NCBI GenBank assembly: GCA_025361485.1
Contig: JANYLA010000089.1
Location: 1 to 50,405 of the forward strand
Source: Bacteroidales bacterium
Lineage (GTDB): Bacteria; Bacteroidota; Bacteroidia; Bacteroidales; Tenuifilaceae
DNA length: 50,405 bases
Reading direction: 5' to 3'
This document shows, one piece after another, positions 9,199 to 18,663 of this stretch; positions within the stretch are counted from its first letter, which is position 1; each line of letters starts with the position of its first letter. The notes under the pieces are model-generated. The model made no database searches and was not told the DNA's origin. It was given only the letters and a program-made list of their open reading frames with translations. Made by a program: the position numbers and the translations under genes.

Positions 9199-10434
9199 TT
9201 ATTTTTCGCTTAAAAGCAGTTCAATTAGTTTTGTTGTCTCATCAACAAACTTGGTGTAATGCTCTCCGGTTCCTGGTCCTGAAAAACCAGTTTCAACTCT
9301 TCTAATACTGCCTTTTCTATCCAGAATCAATCCTGTTGGAAAGGCCATTTGACCCTCTATCGGGTAAAGTACCGAATCTCTCTTGGCTCCGCCTCGTGGC
9401 GACACGTAAAGGAAAGTATAATTTGCATCTGTTTGCTTAATAAAGCGTTCCATCTTCTTCTTTGAAGGTTCAAACGTTTTATCCTCAAAGTTTAGGGCAA
9501 CAACCTCAAACCCTTGATCTTTGTATTTACTATAGAGTTCGCTAAACAAACGTGCTTCATCTAAACAGTTTGGACACCAACTTCCTCCTGCAAGGGCAGC
9601 AACAACCTTTCCTTTAAACCGTTCATCTTTTGAAGTAACCGTTTGTCCATTCATATCAATGCCAGAAAAATCAAACGTTGAGAATCCTTTTTTAACTCTT
9701 ACGAGCTGCTCGCTCGTTGGCAGTTCAATCTTATCGTTACGCACGGCTCGCCATTTGCTTGACCATTTTGGGCTAGCCAAAAAACGACCATTCTCCATGG
9801 TCTTTTGATCGGTTAATTCTGAAGTTAAAATAAATGTATGCGCCCCATCAACGGCCGATAAGAAGAATTTATTACCCGAAACTTTTCCCTCAAGGTAACG
9901 ATAATCGCCAGTAGTATTAAGGAAAGTACCAGTTACCTTATTGCCTGTTTGGATAAACTCACCAACCATAATTGTAGAATCGGCTGTTCCCGGGTTTTCA
10001 ATTACCTTCCAGCGACCCGTTACATTAAATGATGCCTCGGTTGTATGCCAAGGGAATCGATCAATAACACCTGCTAGAGCATAGAATTTATAAGAATTTC
10101 CTGCTGCAATTCCTTTAGGAAAGTAATTACCAATAAGTGAGTCATTTCTAATGATGGCCTTAATCTCGCTTGTAAACACGGGTAGTTTCATAACTAAAGT
10201 ATCACCGTATTTTGTTATTTCATCGATTGTTATCTTCTCACCAGCATTGGTAATTACCATTTGAGGAAATCCCTCTGACGAAAGCGTGTAATTCATATTG
10301 ATAGGTAAATCCATACTTTTATCAGCAGGATCGATTTGAATTACCCCCAACCAAGGGCCTTGTTTCATTTCACTCTTTTTGTTGCAGCCAACAAAGGTTA
10401 ACGCTGCGATTCCAATAAGAAATAGTTTCTTCAT
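9199..10434 (-). CDS. TlpA-like thiol-disulfide oxidoreductase lipoprotein
   Basis: The 411 aa product starts with a lipoprotein signal ending in FVGC (Cys17). Residues about 25-235 form a beta-rich, DUF4369-like N-terminal region; about 250-411 is a thioredoxin fold of the TlpA/AhpC-TSA type with the active site WCPNC (C287, C290). It is expected to be anchored in the envelope and to reduce or exchange disulfides. Its start lies 17 nt after the RNase R gene, so it is probably read from the same transcript. It ends at a shared terminator. Confidence 0.85.
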   Translation of the reverse strand: MKKLFLIGIAALTFVGCNKKSEMKQGPWLGVIQIDPADKSMDLPINMNYTLSSEGFPQMVITNAGEKITIDEITKYGDTLVMKLPVFTSEIKAIIRNDSLIGNYFPKGIAAGNSYKFYALAGVIDRFPWHTTEASFNVTGRWKVIENPGTADSTIMVGEFIQTGNKVTGTFLNTTGDYRYLEGKVSGNKFFLSAVDGAHTFILTSELTDQKTMENGRFLASPKWSSKWRAVRNDKIELPTSEQLVRVKKGFSTFDFSGIDMNGQTVTSKDERFKGKVVAALAGGSWCPNCLDEARLFSELYSKYKDQGFEVVALNFEDKTFEPSKKKMERFIKQTDANYTFLYVSPRGGAKRDSVLYPIEGQMAFPTGLILDRKGSIRRVETGFSGPGTGEHYTKFVDETTKLIELLLSEK

Positions 10435-10451
10435 ATAGTTTAGGATTAAAA

Positions 10452-12659
10452 TTAACGCTTTTTCTTAAATCGTGGTTTGACCGGTCTTTTGGCAACAGTT
10501 TTTCGTTCGCCCGTTTCCACCAACCTAAAGTCAAGGTGCTTTTTGGCAAGATTAGTTCGCCAAACTTCAATTTTAACATCATCGCCAAGTTGAAATTTCT
10601 TACCATTTTGCTTTCCAACAAGGCAGTAGTTGTCCTCATCAAACTCGTAAAAATCATCATCGAGCTCACGGATTGGAACCATTCCCTCGCATTTGCTGTC
10701 GATTAGCTCAACGAAAAGACCAAAGCCTGCAACGCCCGTGATTACGCCAGAGAATTCCTGTCCAATTTTATCAGACATAAATTCAACCTGTTTATACTTT
10801 ATCGATGCGCGTTCCGCTTCAGTGGCCTTAACCTCCATATCGGATGAGTGCTTGCAAAGTTTTTCAAGTGATTGCTCATCCTTTGGAGTACCATGACTCA
10901 GATAATGTGCCAATAGCCTATGAACCAACATATCGGGGTAGCGGCGGATTGGCGAAGTAAAGTGAGTATAGTGTAAAAAAGCTAAACCATAATGTCCAAT
11001 ATTATTGGTTGAGTAACGAGCCTTAGCCATCGACCGCAGGGCAAGGGTTTCAATCAAGTTTTGTTCCTTCTTCCCCTTCACCTCGTCCATCAGCTTGTTC
11101 AGCGATTTGCTAATTTGCTTATCGCTTCCTCCTTCGATGTTATAACCAAAGCGGGTGATAAAGTTGCGTAGCGATTCGAACTTTTCGGGGTTTGGTTTAT
11201 CGTGAATACGGTAAACGAAGGGTTTAACCTTATTCTTATCTTTTGCTTTTCCAACATACTCGGCAACCTTTTTATTGGCAAGCAGCATGAACTCCTCAAT
11301 TAGCTGATTAGATTCCTTATTCTCCTTAAAGAAAACGCCAAGTGGTTTTCCTTTATCATCGAGGTTGAACTTAACCTCGGTTCGCTCAAAACCAATTGCT
11401 CCTGATTTGAATCGAGTTTTCCGGAGTATTTGTGCAAGCTCATGAAGTTTAAGAATCTCATTTAGCATGTCTCCCTTTCGGGTTTCAATCACGGTTTGCG
11501 CCTCTTCATAGGAAAATCTGCGCTTCGAAAAAATTACCGTTCTGCCAAACCATGTGTTTATGATTTCAGCGGAGTTGGTCAGCTCAAATACTGCCGAAAA
11601 GCAAAGTTTTTCCTCGTTAGGTCGGAGTGAGCAGATAAAATTCGATAGCCTTTCGGGAAGCATCGGAACGCATCGGTCAACGAGGTAAACAGATGTTCCT
11701 CGTTCGATGGCCTCATTATCAATAGGAGAACCGGAATCTATATAATGAGTTACATCAGCGATATGAACGCCAATCTCATAGTTTCCGTTTGCCAAAACTC
11801 GGAACGAGAGGGCATCGTCAAAATCCTTTGCATCAACAGGGTCGATGGTAAAGGTTGGAATATCCCTAAAATCGCGGCGCTCGTTATAATCTTTGGTTGT
11901 TATCTTATCGCTAATTTTGGTTGCCAAACCATCCAGCTCCTCCGGAAAGCGGTATGGGAGTTCGAACTCGGCAAGAATTGCGTGCATCTCAACCTCGTTA
12001 ACCCCAGGATTACCAAGAACCTCAACGACCTCGCCGTTTGGATTCTTCATATTTGCAGGCCAATCGGTAATGCGAGCAATTACCTTTTGACCGTTCTTTG
12101 CTTTTTTCAGATCCTTTTGAGCGATAAAAATATCGTAGGGCATCTGTTTGTTATCGGGGATAAGGAATGCGTAGTTCCGTTCAATGCTTATGGTTCCTAC
12201 AAAATTTCGTTTAGCACGTTCAAGCACTTTAACCACCTCGCCTTCGGGAAGGTCGCGCTTCATGCGATGCGAAATAAGAATCTGAACCTTATCACCATGC
12301 AGGGCATGGTTGAGGCGAAACTCGGGGATAAACACCTCACGATTATCCTCAGTATGTACCTCAGCAGTACCGTCACGGTTTATTTCAATTACTCCAATGG
12401 CATAACCCACCAACGCTTTAAGCTTGAACTTACCGGTATAAACCTCCTCAAGCGTTCCGCTGAACTTCAGCTCATATAGTATTTCGGTTATCATTACCCG
12501 AGGACCATCGTCCTTAATGTCGAGAAGTTTTGCAATCTGCTTATAGTTATAGGTGTAGGTTGGATTATTGGCAAATAGCTGTAGAATTTCTTTAATCAAA
12601 TCTTTTTTACGAATAGCGCCCTTGGCTTTTTTATCGTGTTTTTTCTTTTTGTTTTTCAT
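10452..12659 (-). CDS. rnr: Ribonuclease R
   Basis: The 735 aa product is a 3'-5' exoribonuclease of the RNB family. In order: N-terminal winged helix (about 15-75), cold-shock RNA-binding domains, RNB catalytic domain with FTIDPVDAKDFDDALSF carrying the catalytic Asp cluster, the HYGLAFLHYTHFTSPIRRYP segment, and a C-terminal S1 domain (GVITGVAGFGLFVELID) followed by a Lys/Arg-rich tail. It is complete and of normal length. A long reverse frame (11745-12479) overlaps it but has no recognisable protein character. Confidence 0.96.
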   Translation of the reverse strand: MKNKKKKHDKKAKGAIRKKDLIKEILQLFANNPTYTYNYKQIAKLLDIKDDGPRVMITEILYELKFSGTLEEVYTGKFKLKALVGYAIGVIEINRDGTAEVHTEDNREVFIPEFRLNHALHGDKVQILISHRMKRDLPEGEVVKVLERAKRNFVGTISIERNYAFLIPDNKQMPYDIFIAQKDLKKAKNGQKVIARITDWPANMKNPNGEVVEVLGNPGVNEVEMHAILAEFELPYRFPEELDGLATKISDKITTKDYNERRDFRDIPTFTIDPVDAKDFDDALSFRVLANGNYEIGVHIADVTHYIDSGSPIDNEAIERGTSVYLVDRCVPMLPERLSNFICSLRPNEEKLCFSAVFELTNSAEIINTWFGRTVIFSKRRFSYEEAQTVIETRKGDMLNEILKLHELAQILRKTRFKSGAIGFERTEVKFNLDDKGKPLGVFFKENKESNQLIEEFMLLANKKVAEYVGKAKDKNKVKPFVYRIHDKPNPEKFESLRNFITRFGYNIEGGSDKQISKSLNKLMDEVKGKKEQNLIETLALRSMAKARYSTNNIGHYGLAFLHYTHFTSPIRRYPDMLVHRLLAHYLSHGTPKDEQSLEKLCKHSSDMEVKATEAERASIKYKQVEFMSDKIGQEFSGVITGVAGFGLFVELIDSKCEGMVPIRELDDDFYEFDEDNYCLVGKQNGKKFQLGDDVKIEVWRTNLAKKHLDFRLVETGERKTVAKRPVKPRFKKKR

Positions 12660-12675
12660 AATATTCCTTGGTTTG

Positions 12676-12705
12676 ACCCCGTCAGGCTTTAAACCCTGAC
12701 GGGGT
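12676..12705. repeat. Dispersed hairpin repeat ACCCCGTCAGG/CCTGACGGGGT
   Basis: An 11-bp perfect inverted repeat (12676-12686 and 12695-12705) around an 8-nt loop. It lacks a T-tract, so it is not an ordinary terminator, and it lies in a divergent gap. Degenerate relatives occur at 21678-21703 and 24263-24288. Confidence 0.75.
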
Positions 12706-12725
12706 TGTGTTTAATAACAACAATA

Positions 12726-12733
12726 CAAATTTA
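12726..12733 (-). promoter_or_regulatory. Possible -7 box for rnr
   Basis: TAAATTTG on the minus strand fits TAnnTTTG. If used, the leader of about 60 nt would include the CCCCGTCAGG hairpin. No matching -33 element was recognised. Confidence 0.35.
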
Positions 12734-12847
12734 ATTGTTTTGCAGTGGCTTATGTTAATTATTAGGGAAATGATTATTTTATCTTAGAAATAGAAGATAC
12801 AGAACTACAATCGATTCATAAACATTTTTATTATTGAAACCAGAATT

Positions 12848-12855
12848 TACCTTTG
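12848..12855 (+). promoter_or_regulatory. -7 box for the GT-C/radical SAM operon
   Basis: TACCTTTG matches TAnnTTTG and lies 29 nt before the ATG at 12884, a spacing that gives a short leader. Confidence 0.5.
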
Positions 12856-12883
12856 TGTATTATCGTTTCGTAACAATTAAAAA

Positions 12884-14908
12884 ATGAAAAGAATAATTCC
12901 TTTAGCAATCATAATTGCTATTGTACTATCTCTAATCGTCTTTCATAGAAGTAATATCAATAGTTTTCCTTCAAAAATTCATGCATGGTCGCAGTCCGAT
13001 AGATATGCGCTAGCATTGGGTTTTATTGAGAATAAGTTTGATTTTTTTCATCCACAAACCTATAATCTTACAGAATCGCCCGACCATAATCCTACACCTT
13101 GCCAATCATCAATAACAGCAGTTGATTTTCCAATCAACGATTTTGCGGCAGCCCTGCTGATGAAGCTGTTTGGCACAACCAACCCTTGGTGTTTTAGACT
13201 CTACACGTTGGTTTATAGTCTTATCGGTATGTTTTTTCTTTTCCTTTTGAGTAAACTGTTTATAAAAGATAATTTGCTGTCGTTGATAGTTGTTCTATTT
13301 TGTATAACATCGCCAGTTTATCTTTACTATCAAATTGGGTTTTTACCTACAATTCCTGCTATTTCAAATCTTTTTATCGGGTTATATCTATTTTTTAAAT
13401 TCCAAACGAGCAAAAAGATTTGGCATTTTTCGCTTGGCATTTTCTTTATCACAATTGCTGTTTTGAGCCGAAAACCCTTTCTGTTTTTCCTTATTGCCCT
13501 TTTTGCTTATGAGTTGTGGGAAACAATTAAATCAAGAAAAATTAATTTTCGAATTGCCATAACCATTGCATTATCAACCATAACAATTCTTGGCTATTTC
13601 TTTTACAATCGGTTTTTAGAGCAAAAATATGGAAATGCTTTTCTCGGATTTATTCTTCCACCTAATGATTTCGCGCAATCCTTTGAAATAACTTTAGAGG
13701 TGCTTAAAAACTGGCTATTTCAGTATTTTACGATATTTCATTACGTTGCTTTATTTGTACTTATCATCATATCAATAGCCTCTTTTTACAGAAAGAAATT
13801 TACCCAAAGTATAAGTAGCAAGTTATTGCTGTACTGTATTGCCTTTACTTTTATTGCATATGCATGTTACTATGTATTAATGATGAAGCAGTTTCCTGCG
13901 CACGATTACTATTTCCTCGATTCGTTTTACTCAGTGGTATGTCTGTTAATGATTTATCTGATGAGCATAAATTTTAAGGACGTTCAATCTTCTAAATTTC
14001 ATTGGATATTATGTATTCTGGCTTTCCTCGTTTTTTTATTTATTGTTAATCGGAGGATACAAAACAAAAGGGAAGAAACAGGCTTTTGGGATAGAACAGA
14101 AATCACCACCAATAATTTTGATGGAGCAGATACCCTTTTGGAAAAGAACAACATTCCAAAAACGTCTAAAATATTGGTGCTAGATTCTTATACCACAAAC
14201 ATTCCTTTTATCAAAATGAAAAGGTTTGGATATGCTTTTATGTCTCAGAATCCTGAAAATATTAAAAAAGCCTTAACCTGGAACTTTGATTATATTGTGC
14301 TACAGGATTGTTATACCATTTCAGATATTGCTCGGTACTACCCTCCAATAATGAATGAAATTGTGAGAGTTGCTGGGAATGGAAAAATTTCAATCTATAA
14401 AAAACAAAAATCGTTGGGAAAGATAGATGCGCTGACGTTTTTGGGATTAAATTCCCAAAAGCCCTTTTTGGAAAAAAGGATAGATTTTGACTCAACCCCC
14501 GATAGCTGTTGGCAGAATATATTTTCAAAGACTTTCCCTGATACCTCTTATAGAAAATCGGGTGTTTTAACGGATAGCCTGGTGTTCAGTACCACATTTT
14601 CTTTAAAAAACACGAACCTATTAACTCAATCAAATCGAATCTTATACGTATCAGTTGATGTTTTTTCGGAAGAAAAATTGGATAATAGTCGGATAACAGC
14701 CTCAGTTGATGAGAATGGGCAACAAAAATATTTTAATACGTTTGAGTTAACCGATTTGGTTGATACCATTTCGAAATGGAAGCATCTTCAGGTCGTTTTT
14801 CCGATTTTACCACAATTAAAATCAGAAAACAACGAATTAAAAGTATTTATATGGAACGACGGAAGGCATCGGTTTTACTACGATAATATGTACATTTCGA
14901 TTTATTAA
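12884..14908 (+). CDS. GT-C-like polytopic membrane glycosyltransferase
   Basis: The 674 aa product has a first membrane helix (about 4-20), then a loop with AWSQSDRY, where GT-C enzymes such as ArnT and PMT carry their catalytic acidic residue, then about ten further hydrophobic segments to about residue 385, and a soluble C-terminal domain of about 290 residues whose last part looks like a beta-sandwich. The plan matches lipid-linked sugar transferases of the ArnT/PMT type, but donor and acceptor cannot be inferred. First gene of a four-gene operon: its stop overlaps the next start as TAATG. Confidence 0.68.
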   Translation: MKRIIPLAIIIAIVLSLIVFHRSNINSFPSKIHAWSQSDRYALALGFIENKFDFFHPQTYNLTESPDHNPTPCQSSITAVDFPINDFAAALLMKLFGTTNPWCFRLYTLVYSLIGMFFLFLLSKLFIKDNLLSLIVVLFCITSPVYLYYQIGFLPTIPAISNLFIGLYLFFKFQTSKKIWHFSLGIFFITIAVLSRKPFLFFLIALFAYELWETIKSRKINFRIAITIALSTITILGYFFYNRFLEQKYGNAFLGFILPPNDFAQSFEITLEVLKNWLFQYFTIFHYVALFVLIIISIASFYRKKFTQSISSKLLLYCIAFTFIAYACYYVLMMKQFPAHDYYFLDSFYSVVCLLMIYLMSINFKDVQSSKFHWILCILAFLVFLFIVNRRIQNKREETGFWDRTEITTNNFDGADTLLEKNNIPKTSKILVLDSYTTNIPFIKMKRFGYAFMSQNPENIKKALTWNFDYIVLQDCYTISDIARYYPPIMNEIVRVAGNGKISIYKKQKSLGKIDALTFLGLNSQKPFLEKRIDFDSTPDSCWQNIFSKTFPDTSYRKSGVLTDSLVFSTTFSLKNTNLLTQSNRILYVSVDVFSEEKLDNSRITASVDENGQQKYFNTFELTDLVDTISKWKHLQVVFPILPQLKSENNELKVFIWNDGRHRFYYDNMYISIY

Positions 14909-16044
14909 TGATACAAAGTAGGTTTCTTTGTAAGAAAAGCAATAGTATCAAAGTATATAAGCTCTTTATGAATACTCGAAAACTCAAGAAAGCAATAAAA
15001 AGACTTAGAAATCTACCTCGCGGTAGATACTTCGCTCTATACATTTTCAATAAGATAAAGCATTTCTGTTACAAATACTCACGATCAACAAAGGTTGCCT
15101 ACCCTTCCACCATAATGCTAGAGCTCACCAACCATTGTAATCTGCATTGTACAACTTGCCCCAGGGAGTACGATTATGGTAAGCAAATGGATAAGGGGTA
15201 TATAGATGTAAATCAGGCAAAACATGTAATAGATGAGGTTTGGCCTTATCTCGATTCTATCGGCTTAACGGGCATGGGGGAGACATTCCTCTATCGGGAG
15301 ATAGAACAAATTGTTGATTACATAAAATCGAAAAACAAGGGGATAATTATTTCCCTTTCCACGAATGCAATGACGTTCGATTTTATAAAAAGTGTCGAAA
15401 AAGTTATTGGTAAGGTCGATACAATTCAAGTTTCAATTGATGGATTAGATGGTGTTTATGAGCAGATAAGAAAGAATGCAAGTTTTGAAAACCTGAAGGA
15501 AAATCTTAAAAATCTTGTAAATAGATGCAAGGGAACAGAAACAACAATAATGCTTAACATGGTGGTAACAAAAGAAAATTATCATCAAATGCATGAGATG
15601 GTCACTTTTTCTGATAATATAGGCATTGAATTTTTAAACTTTACACTTTTTTATCTTAGCTCTGTTACCGATGTTGAATTGGAATACTACCAGTTTTATA
15701 AAACGCTACCCTTTTTAGAAGAACTTAAACGTGTAGATGCTGTAAGCGCGAATCATCCTTTTGTTGAGGTGAGTAATTGGGATTACAAATCCAAAAACGA
15801 ATTTAAGAAATGTCCATTTCCTTGGACCCATTTCTATATCTGTTGGAACGGTTTTGTTACCCCGTGCTGCTCAAAACCTTTTCCCAAAGAGCTGAACTTT
15901 GGAAATGTTTTCGAAAATGGCGTTATGGGATGCCTTAACAGCAAGGACTTTACTAAATTTAGGGAGTTGTGGCATAAAAATCAAACCCACCAATTTTGTA
16001 GAAAATGTCATTTTATTGAAATTGAACCAATAACAAAACGTTAA
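14908..16044 (+). CDS. Radical SAM/SPASM enzyme
   Basis: The 378 aa product carries the radical SAM cluster motif CNLHCTTC (C77, C81, C84), followed by GMGE-type SAM-binding sequence (TGMGETFLYREIE), and a C-terminal Cys-rich region (CPFPWTHFYICWNG, TPCCSKP, FCRKCHF) typical of SPASM or twitch domains binding extra Fe-S clusters. The start at 14908 shares one base with the previous stop (TAATG); an internal Met at residue 21 (14968) is an alternative. It is followed by the PP-loop gene with the same TAATG overlap. The substrate is unknown; the context suggests a sugar, lipid carrier or peptide linked to glycan assembly. Confidence 0.85.
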   Translation: MIQSRFLCKKSNSIKVYKLFMNTRKLKKAIKRLRNLPRGRYFALYIFNKIKHFCYKYSRSTKVAYPSTIMLELTNHCNLHCTTCPREYDYGKQMDKGYIDVNQAKHVIDEVWPYLDSIGLTGMGETFLYREIEQIVDYIKSKNKGIIISLSTNAMTFDFIKSVEKVIGKVDTIQVSIDGLDGVYEQIRKNASFENLKENLKNLVNRCKGTETTIMLNMVVTKENYHQMHEMVTFSDNIGIEFLNFTLFYLSSVTDVELEYYQFYKTLPFLEELKRVDAVSANHPFVEVSNWDYKSKNEFKKCPFPWTHFYICWNGFVTPCCSKPFPKELNFGNVFENGVMGCLNSKDFTKFRELWHKNQTHQFCRKCHFIEIEPITKR

Positions 16045-17135
16045 TGAGATATTGCACCAAATGCCTTTTAACCGATAGCTATCCCAAGATTACTTTCAAT
16101 GAGGAAGGAGTATGCAGCATGTGTACTAATCCCAAGCAATTTAAACCGCTTGGAGAAGAAAAGCTACTGACAATTTTTGAAAGTGCAAAAAGCACAAATG
16201 CTGAATATGATGCGCTAGTTCCTATTAGCGGAGGAAAGGATAGCACTTACATTCTTCATTTGGCGGTTAATGTGTATAAACTCAATGTGCTGACAATGAC
16301 CTACGATAATGGTTTGCTAAGCGATATCGCTTTACAGAATATTGAGAGTGCAATTAAGGCCACAGGGGTAAAGCATGTATTTAGCAGAACCAATTCAATG
16401 GTTCAGAACAAGATTTACCGCCACACGTTCTTGCACGCTGGCGATATTTGTGGTGCTTGCGATATTGCCACCAAGGCACATATATTTAAGGTTGCACAGG
16501 ATCATAAAACGCCAATAATTCTCCTGGGAACATCGCCGCTCGAAAACGATTCGTTTGTTCCCGACTCCATTCAGGATATTGAGCGATTCAAGTATATTAT
16601 GAAGAGTGCTGATGGTATAGCCAAAAAGGAGATAAAAGAATTTTTGATATACCCGAATCTAAACCTTTTAAGGTTATCGTACTATAAACATACCGGCCGA
16701 TTTGCCAAAGAGGTTCAACCGCTCTTTTATATCGACAATCCAACCGACAGGCAGATGGGCGAAATCATTACCGAGCACATGGGGTGGCGAGAGGATAAGA
16801 GCCGCGAGTACTCCAAGCATTTCGATTGCATTGCCGAACCCCTAACGAACTATGTTCGGAATAAGATTTATGGGTACGATAGGCGAGTATGCCAGTACAG
16901 CAACATGATTCGGTACAACGAGATAACTCGCGAAAAGGCATCGGAATTATTCCGTACCGATAATATTGAATCAAAACCGGTAAACTATCAGAGGGTATTA
17001 AGCCAGTTGAATTTAACGGATGAGAACCTTGATGCAATTGTAAAAAATTCTCCGATGAAATTTGAAAAGCACACCTCGAAGATGAATAAGTTTTTTGCTA
17101 TACTCATGAAGATTAAAATGCGAATAAAAGGCTAA
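16044..17135 (+). CDS. PP-loop N-acetyl sugar amidotransferase (WbpG/PseA-like)
   Basis: The 363 aa product has an N-terminal Cys4 zinc-ribbon (C4, C7, C24, C27) and the ATP-pyrophosphatase loop PISGGKDST (60-68), followed by CGACD. This is the architecture of the N-acetyl sugar amidotransferase family, which uses ammonia to turn an acetamido group into an acetamidino group on surface sugars. Known members usually work with HisH- and HisF-like partners, which are absent here, so the nitrogen source and substrate are open. Its start overlaps the stop of the radical SAM gene. Confidence 0.8.
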   Translation: MRYCTKCLLTDSYPKITFNEEGVCSMCTNPKQFKPLGEEKLLTIFESAKSTNAEYDALVPISGGKDSTYILHLAVNVYKLNVLTMTYDNGLLSDIALQNIESAIKATGVKHVFSRTNSMVQNKIYRHTFLHAGDICGACDIATKAHIFKVAQDHKTPIILLGTSPLENDSFVPDSIQDIERFKYIMKSADGIAKKEIKEFLIYPNLNLLRLSYYKHTGRFAKEVQPLFYIDNPTDRQMGEIITEHMGWREDKSREYSKHFDCIAEPLTNYVRNKIYGYDRRVCQYSNMIRYNEITREKASELFRTDNIESKPVNYQRVLSQLNLTDENLDAIVKNSPMKFEKHTSKMNKFFAILMKIKMRIKG

Positions 17136-17140
17136 GAGTG

Positions 17141-18634
17141 ATGGATAATAGCAAACTAAAGATTTTTATATTAGTGGTTATCTTCTTTAGTATCTATATG
17201 CTTTTACCTACGAGTAATAGCACTATCGATGCATGGTTTTTTGCCGGGAACGTAAAAAACGGCGAAAGTTTATTTCTCTCACATCATCTTTTCTATAATG
17301 CTTTTGGTTTTATTTGGGTTAATGCAATTGGATTCTTTATCAAGATAGATACTCTTAAACTGCTAATCATATTAAATGCAGTTTTTGCAGCAGCAACACT
17401 CTATATGCTAGGTTTAACTCTTCGATTAATAGGTGTTGAGGGCAAACGAGCTATTCTTTGGGTTGCACTCTTAGGTAGTTCGTGGGCAATAATGCGCTAT
17501 GCAACCGAAAATGAGACCTATATTATTCCATTGTTTTTTTCTTTGCTGGGGAGCTATTGTTTTATTAAAAGCCTAAAGGATAATCGGTTACACATCCTGT
17601 TTTTATCAGGATTATTCGCTGCAACGGCCTGTCTTTTTCATCAGGTAATGTTTTTCTGGTGGTTGTCGCTTCTTATCGGAGTGGCGTATCGGAGAAAGGT
17701 TAAATCATTCGTTTGGTTTGCGCTACCGGCGCTTATTGTTCCAATATCGTATGTTCTGGTTGTCGTCTTTTACAATGACCAGCCTTTATCCCTCAATTCT
17801 TTAATGCGTTTCGTTTTTAACGATTACTATACAGGCACAGCAGGTTTATCAACAGGGATAAGCTCTTTTATACTACTGGGAATAGGGAGTGTGCGCTCGT
17901 TTTTTCAGGTTCATGGTTACATAATAAATCTATCACATTTTAGCCCGCTATTCTATATTGGAGTTTTACTCTCAGCGTTACTACTGACCTTCGCAGCATT
18001 TCGACTAAGACAAATAAGTTGGGATTGGGTTAAGCTTAAGGAGCAAGCCGTTTGGGTGCACCTTTTAGCAATTATTCTTCAGCTTTTTTTTGCATTACTC
18101 TCAGACGGAAATGCTGAGTTTTTGGTTATGATTCCTCTACTTGCGGTAATAGTTTTGGCGCAGCTAATTAGCAATGAAATTAGAGTTGTTCAATCTTTAG
18201 CTTTAGGAATGCTAATCTGGAATCTATCGGTTGGTCTACTTCCACTCCATTATTACAATTTAGATGATAGTAATATTTTATCAGCACGGGTGGTTAATGG
18301 TCAAAAGGAGGTAAAGCAACCGCTATACGTCTTGTTCAGCAAACCTCGCATTGAGAACGAAGTTGAATACCATACTGGAGAATATCCAAAAAACCTCGTT
18401 ACAGGAATTCAATATGACGATGTTAACAATGTTAAGCAAAGGATTAATGAAGCGTTAGAAAAAGGATTATTAGTCTTTACCGATTGCTATAATCGTCCCT
18501 ACACCATATCTCGCGAAACGCTAGTTGTAGAAAATGAGTATGAAAATCAATTCTCTGAATATTATCACCAAAAGGTCGATTCTATCGAAAGTCTTACCGG
18601 TAGGTATTATTTCTATTCTGTAATTAAGAAATAA
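17141..18634 (+). CDS. Polytopic membrane protein, GT-C-like
   Basis: The 497 aa product has a membrane helix at about 9-24, a loop with TIDAWFFAGNVKNGE, roughly ten more hydrophobic segments to about residue 370, and a soluble tail of about 120 residues. The topology resembles GT-C glycosyltransferases and the DUF2723-type membrane proteins; no exact family is recognised. ATG at 17141 is preferred; a GTG one codon earlier is also in frame. It follows the PP-loop gene by 5 nt and ends the operon before a terminator. Confidence 0.65.
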   Translation: MDNSKLKIFILVVIFFSIYMLLPTSNSTIDAWFFAGNVKNGESLFLSHHLFYNAFGFIWVNAIGFFIKIDTLKLLIILNAVFAAATLYMLGLTLRLIGVEGKRAILWVALLGSSWAIMRYATENETYIIPLFFSLLGSYCFIKSLKDNRLHILFLSGLFAATACLFHQVMFFWWLSLLIGVAYRRKVKSFVWFALPALIVPISYVLVVVFYNDQPLSLNSLMRFVFNDYYTGTAGLSTGISSFILLGIGSVRSFFQVHGYIINLSHFSPLFYIGVLLSALLLTFAAFRLRQISWDWVKLKEQAVWVHLLAIILQLFFALLSDGNAEFLVMIPLLAVIVLAQLISNEIRVVQSLALGMLIWNLSVGLLPLHYYNLDDSNILSARVVNGQKEVKQPLYVLFSKPRIENEVEYHTGEYPKNLVTGIQYDDVNNVKQRINEALEKGLLVFTDCYNRPYTISRETLVVENEYENQFSEYYHQKVDSIESLTGRYYFYSVIKK

Positions 18635-18636
18635 AA

Positions 18637-18658
18637 AAGGGGACTCAAATCCCCTTCA
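18637..18658. terminator. Bidirectional intrinsic terminator
   Basis: AAGGGGA (18637-18643) pairs with TCCCCTT (18650-18656) across a 6-nt loop, with A-rich and T-rich flanks, between converging genes. Confidence 0.75.
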
Positions 18659-18663
18659 TTATT

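Noticed and set aside
11745-12479. Long open frame (244 codons) antisense to RNase R
   Set aside because: It lies wholly within rnr, has no recognisable motif and its composition is that of a reverse shadow of a well-supported gene.
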